DNA from: Alphaproteobacteria bacterium
Lineage (GTDB): Bacteria; Pseudomonadota; Alphaproteobacteria; RF32; CAG-239
NCBI GenBank assembly: GCA_017645485.1
Contig: JAGCOI010000083.1
Location: forward strand, 1 to 9,606
Direction: 5' to 3'
Length of the DNA stretch: 9,606 bases
Within the stretch, counting starts at the first letter, position 1, and each line of letters opens with the position of its first letter. Positions 7,442-9,606 of this stretch are shown one piece after another. A program made the translations under genes and the position numbers. The notes under the pieces are model-generated. The model worked only from the letters and a program-made list of their open reading frames with translations. It searched no databases and was not told where the DNA came from.

Positions 7442-8443
7442 TCAGTCTTGAGGTAATTTTTTTCGGATAAGGCCACGTAATGACGTTTTGGGACGAGCGC
7501 CGTAGTGGGTAATGATTTCGGCGGCGACAATGTTACCGATTTTGGCGCAGGTTTTAAGGTCTTTATTGTTAATTAAACCATACATAAAGCCGGCGGCAAA
7601 CGAATCGCCCGCACCAGACGAATCAACGACATCTTCAACTTTTTCAGCTTCAATGATTGAATGTGTGTTATGGTCGATTACAACGGAGCCTTCGTCATGA
7701 CAGGTGATGGCGGCCATATTGATTTTTGATTTTAATTGCAAAATGGCGGTATTTAAATCATCGGTTTGAAAAAGTTGTTTGATTTCTTTATCGTTTGCAA
7801 AAAGAATATCCGTATAATTTTCAATGAAATCCAAAAAGTCGTTTCTGAGAGCATCAACAAGTTGATGATCTGATAAGGTTAAGACAATTTGACGATTATG
7901 TTGACGCGCAATGTTTGCCGCTTTGATGATGGCTTGTTTTGCATTTTCGCGATCAAATAAATAACCTTCCAAAAACAGATATTTTGAAGAAGCAATAACA
8001 TTTTCATCTATATCAGCCACGCTTAAATTTTGAGCGGCACCCAGATATGTGAACATTGAACGTTCGGCATCGGGCGTGACAAGGATAATGCAACGGGCAG
8101 TTGACGGACCGACGGTTAAAGGCGGCGTGTCAAAATCTACGCCGGCGGCACCGATGTCGCTTTTGAAAATTTGACCGAACTCATCATTGTAAACCTTACC
8201 GATAAAAGCACAGTCGCAACCGAGAGAGGCCATGGCCGCTACGGTGTTGGCAACGGAACCGCCCGAAACTTCACTTTCGGGAATCATGTCGGCGTATATG
8301 GCGCCGGCCGTTTTGGCATCTGTTAAAATCATGGTGCCTTTTTGTAAGTTTCTGTCTTGTAAAAATCTGTCGCTGACTTTGCCGATAACGTCGACCATGG
8401 CGTTTCCGATGCCGACAATATCATATATGTGTTCTTTGGTCAT
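7442..8443 (-). CDS. PfkB-family carbohydrate/nucleoside kinase, probable adenosine kinase
   Basis: This 333-residue ribokinase-fold enzyme transfers phosphate from ATP to a sugar or nucleoside hydroxyl. Visible signs are the N-terminal strand YDIVGIGNAMVDVI, the substrate-loop G-G-S-x-A-N (61-66, PfkB signature 1), the ANDKE (216-220) version of the N-x-x-E motif, and PfkB signature 2 DSSGAGDSFAAGF (274-286) with catalytic base Asp280 in GAGD. The length and the GNAMVDV opening fit the alphaproteobacterial group annotated as adenosine kinase, which would make AMP in purine salvage. The substrate is inferred, and other nucleosides or ribose-type sugars remain possible. The start follows AAGGAA with good spacing. 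A possible promoter lies about 20-50 bp upstream. The gene is convergent with polA and divergent from the structured leader RNA. Confidence 0.88.
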   Translation of the reverse strand: MTKEHIYDIVGIGNAMVDVIGKVSDRFLQDRNLQKGTMILTDAKTAGAIYADMIPESEVSGGSVANTVAAMASLGCDCAFIGKVYNDEFGQIFKSDIGAAGVDFDTPPLTVGPSTARCIILVTPDAERSMFTYLGAAQNLSVADIDENVIASSKYLFLEGYLFDRENAKQAIIKAANIARQHNRQIVLTLSDHQLVDALRNDFLDFIENYTDILFANDKEIKQLFQTDDLNTAILQLKSKINMAAITCHDEGSVVIDHNTHSIIEAEKVEDVVDSSGAGDSFAAGFMYGLINNKDLKTCAKIGNIVAAEIITHYGARPKTSLRGLIRKKLPQD

Positions 8444-8464
8444 GTTTCTTTCCTTTTTAATGAT

Positions 8465-8493
8465 AACATAAAGTTAAAAATTTCAAAAGGCAA
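8465..8493 (-). promoter_or_regulatory. Candidate promoter of the PfkB kinase gene
   Basis: On the minus strand, TTGCCT (8493-8488), a 17-nt spacer and TATGTT (8470-8465) each match 4/6. An overlapping alternative is TTGAAA (8486-8481) with TATCAT (8465-8460), which has better hexamers but only a 15-nt spacer. Confidence 0.35.
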
Positions 8494-8522
8494 GTTTTGA
8501 GATGGTGTTGTGTATTTTTTTC

Positions 8523-8551
8523 TTGTTTTTTATTCAAGCATATTTTATAAT
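8523..8551 (+). promoter_or_regulatory. Promoter of the structured leader RNA
   Basis: TTGTTT (8523-8528), a 17-nt spacer and a perfect TATAAT (8546-8551) point toward the leucine-rich-repeat gene. The start of transcription would fall near 8557-8559, just before the first stem-loop. No equally good plus-strand promoter is seen between here and the gene at 8838. Confidence 0.6.
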
Positions 8552-8633
8552 TCAAAGCGGGTATAAGGAGATTATCTTATATCAAGTGCCTTAAGGGTGC
8601 AGAGCTGTCAGAAGCTTTTTACATTAGGCAGTG

Positions 8634-8765
8634 ATGGATAACACTGTCAAAAGTGCTGTCTTTTTTTATTTTAAAGAGAGCACGCATTATCCCCGATATC
8701 TGGTCGGGGAGCTTACAGCGGATGTTCAAGGATTTGTCCCAAAGGCTGTAAGAGTCATTTCCTAA
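8634..8765 (+). CDS. Possible 43-codon small ORF inside the leader RNA
   Basis: ATG at 8634 opens 43 codons ending in TAA at 8763-8765. An in-frame GTG lies just before, at 8631. The predicted peptide runs MDNTVKSAVFFYFKES... to ...FVPKAVRVIS and looks less Asn/Lys/Ile-rich than random AT-rich translation. The only ribosome binding signal is AGG at 8626-8628, 5 nt before the ATG. It overlaps almost exactly the region proposed to fold as a multi-branch RNA, so it is either a leader peptide or a chance ORF. No homologue is recognised and there is no run of regulatory codons like those of amino-acid attenuators. Confidence 0.15.
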   Translation: MDNTVKSAVFFYFKESTHYPRYLVGELTADVQGFVPKAVRVIS

Positions 8766-8788
8766 TGTATGATTTCTGAACTCTCCGT

Positions 8789-8813
8789 CCGCTCTTTAAG
8801 GGGCGGTTTTTTT
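8789..8813 (+). terminator. Strong intrinsic terminator directly before the leucine-rich-repeat gene
   Basis: CCGC (8789-8792) pairs with GCGG (8803-8806), extended inward by T-G, C-G and T-G/T-A pairs over TCTTTAAGG, and is followed by seven T residues (8807-8813). It ends 24 nt upstream of the ATG at 8838, leaving no room for a separate promoter after it. Confidence 0.8.
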
Positions 8814-8837
8814 AAATCCAATTCATCGGAGGAAGAT

Positions 8838-9575
8838 ATGAAAATACAATTTATATTTTTAATTTTATTGTTTTATTCTTTGAATGTTCATGCCGAAGTG
8901 ATTGCCTCGGGTAATGATTGCGGGGAAAATTGCTCGTGGTCTATAACCGATGAGGGCGTTTTGAATGTGACGGGAACCGGAAAGATTAAAGATTTTCCGG
9001 CGGATGGTAATGGTAAAGCTCCTTGGCAGGAATATAAAAATATGGTTACGACAATCAACGTCGGCAAAGGAATAACGTTTGTCGGACACTACGGTTTTGT
9101 ATATATGAGAGAAGCAACATCTGTTTCTTTGCCGGAAGGGCTTGTATACATTGGTATAGGGGCTTTTGAACAAATGTCTAAATTGCAAGAAATTAATATT
9201 CCGGATTCTGTAGGAACAATTGAATCTTTTGCTTTTTCACGGTCATCAGCAAACATGAACAGTTTGATTATTCCCGATTCTGTAACATCTTTAAGTAATC
9301 AAGCTTTTATTAATATGTCATCTAAAACAGAGATTTACTGCAGTGTTTCCAAAAAGAGTTTGTGTGAAAAGGCTTTAAAAAATGTTGGCAAAGATCCGTC
9401 TTTGTTAAAAACATATGAGAAAACGGGCGGGCAATATTTATATAATAATAAATTTTATTCATCACTTTCGGATATCGGAAACGGCAATTATTCTAAAAAG
9501 CGGATTTATACGATAGAAGAAGCTTCGAGACTTTCGAGGTCGAGCGGAAATACGATTAAGATAAAGTACAAGTAA
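8838..9575 (+). CDS. Exported BspA-like leucine-rich-repeat protein
   Basis: This 245-residue protein has a signal peptide (MKIQ, a hydrophobic core to about residue 17, cleavage near VHA|EV). Residues 23-66 match the cap typical of BspA/LRR_5 proteins: SGNDCGENCSWSITDEGVL, then NVTGTGKIKDF and a PW pair. About four repeats of 20-24 residues follow (roughly 72-94, 95-117, 118-141, 142-161), each with I/L-x-I/L-P-D-S-V or similar, then I-x-x-x-A-F. Cys28/32 and Cys168/176 could form disulfides. The last 30 residues (RIYTIEEASRLSR...IKIKYK) are non-repeat and basic. Such proteins act at the cell surface or periplasm in binding; the partner is unknown. I start it at 8838 because GGAGG sits 5 nt before the ATG and the signal peptide begins there. 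The in-frame ATG at 8769 has no ribosome binding site and would run through the terminator. Confidence 0.85.
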   Translation: MKIQFIFLILLFYSLNVHAEVIASGNDCGENCSWSITDEGVLNVTGTGKIKDFPADGNGKAPWQEYKNMVTTINVGKGITFVGHYGFVYMREATSVSLPEGLVYIGIGAFEQMSKLQEINIPDSVGTIESFAFSRSSANMNSLIIPDSVTSLSNQAFINMSSKTEIYCSVSKKSLCEKALKNVGKDPSLLKTYEKTGGQYLYNNKFYSSLSDIGNGNYSKKRIYTIEEASRLSRSSGNTIKIKYK

Positions 9576-9606
9576 AGTTTTATAATTTAAAACAAAAACC
9601 GAGGAA
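9576..9606 (+). other. AT-rich 3' flank with a possible ribosome binding site at the window edge
   Basis: GTTTTA and TAAAAC pair around TAATT just after the stop codon, a weak AT hairpin without a good T-tract. The last bases, CCGAGGAA, resemble the GGAGGAAG site of the preceding gene, so a following plus-strand gene may start just beyond the window. Confidence 0.25.

Larger units (their letters stand above)
8557..8813 (+). ncRNA. Structured leader RNA or small RNA, candidate transcription attenuator/riboswitch
   Basis: About 257 nt from the predicted start to the end of a terminator. Stems seen by eye: 8560-8567/8576-8583 (8 bp, one G-U); 8601-8606/8613-8618; 8629-8633/8642-8646; 8653-8663/8673-8683 (11 positions, one mismatch); 8690-8696/8704-8710 (7 bp, GC-rich); 8712-8719/8745-8752 (8 bp, perfect). 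TACATTAGG (8620-8628) is perfectly complementary to CCTAATGTA (8761-8769), which would close the last four hairpins into a multi-branch junction. AGCGGATG (8717-8724) can instead pair with CGTCCGCT (8786-8793, one G-U), which disrupts both the 8712-8752 hairpin and the terminator. I recognise no known class: tmRNA, RNase P RNA, SRP RNA and common riboswitch cores are not visible. It could be a cis-acting leader for the next gene or a free-standing small RNA. Confidence 0.5.

Noticed and set aside
8565..8590. AAGGAG at 8565-8570 as the ribosome binding site of a leader gene
   Set aside because: No start codon follows at normal spacing; the first GTG (8586) is too far and meets a stop after two codons.
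8557..8813. tmRNA, RNase P RNA, SRP RNA, 6S RNA or a standard riboswitch
   Set aside because: No CCA end or tag codons, no GAGGAAAGTCC, no GGAAGCAGC SRP loop and no clear 6S central bubble are visible. Known TPP, FMN, cobalamin and SAM cores are also not seen. A covariance search could still overturn this.
8865..9188. Minus-strand ORF opposite the LRR gene
   Set aside because: It is an antisense shadow without a start signal or recognisable motif.
8769..9575. 268-residue version of the LRR protein starting at 8769
   Set aside because: There is no Shine-Dalgarno, the added codons run through the terminator hairpin, and a good start with signal peptide lies at 8838.

Overview
The window looks like chromosomal DNA from an AT-rich, Gram-negative bacterium, most likely an uncultured alphaproteobacterium of the host- or gut-associated type. 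Supporting signs are a two-domain bacterial SH3 protein ending in the alphaproteobacterial-style 'W-x8-GVYENE' tail, a polA gene lying tail-to-tail with an adenosine-kinase-like PfkB gene, short GAATCGA-type palindromic repeats, and a secreted BspA-like leucine-rich-repeat protein of the kind common in mucosal bacteria. The taxonomic call is an inference; no rRNA or tRNA gene is present to anchor it.

Layout. 1-256: non-coding, filled by a modular repeat array that runs off the left edge. 257-757 (-): exported SH3-domain protein. 823-1899 (+) and 1896-2336 (+): an M20 metallopeptidase overlapping rlmH (23S rRNA pseudouridine methyltransferase) by 4 nt, a translationally coupled pair. 2350-2670 (-): small exported cysteine-rich protein of unknown function with its own near-consensus promoter. 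2758-4572 (-): compact class A penicillin-binding protein. 4701-7436 (+): full-length DNA polymerase I with intact 5' nuclease, proofreading and polymerase sites. 7442-8443 (-): PfkB-family adenosine-kinase-like protein. 8444-8837: long intergenic stretch with a perfect -10 box, a chain of stem-loops closed by a 9-bp long-range helix, and a strong intrinsic terminator ending only 24 nt before the next start codon. 8838-9575 (+): exported leucine-rich-repeat protein. 9576-9606: AT-rich tail, possibly leading into another gene.

Most of the window is housekeeping: peptidoglycan synthesis, DNA replication and repair, ribosome maturation and nucleoside salvage. These genes are mixed with three small exported proteins. 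The most unusual element is the structured RNA before the leucine-rich-repeat gene. A strong promoter feeds a terminator placed directly before the Shine-Dalgarno sequence, and an upstream segment can pair either within a local hairpin or with the 5' arm of the terminator. This is the architecture of a transcription attenuator or riboswitch. I do not match it to any known RNA class.
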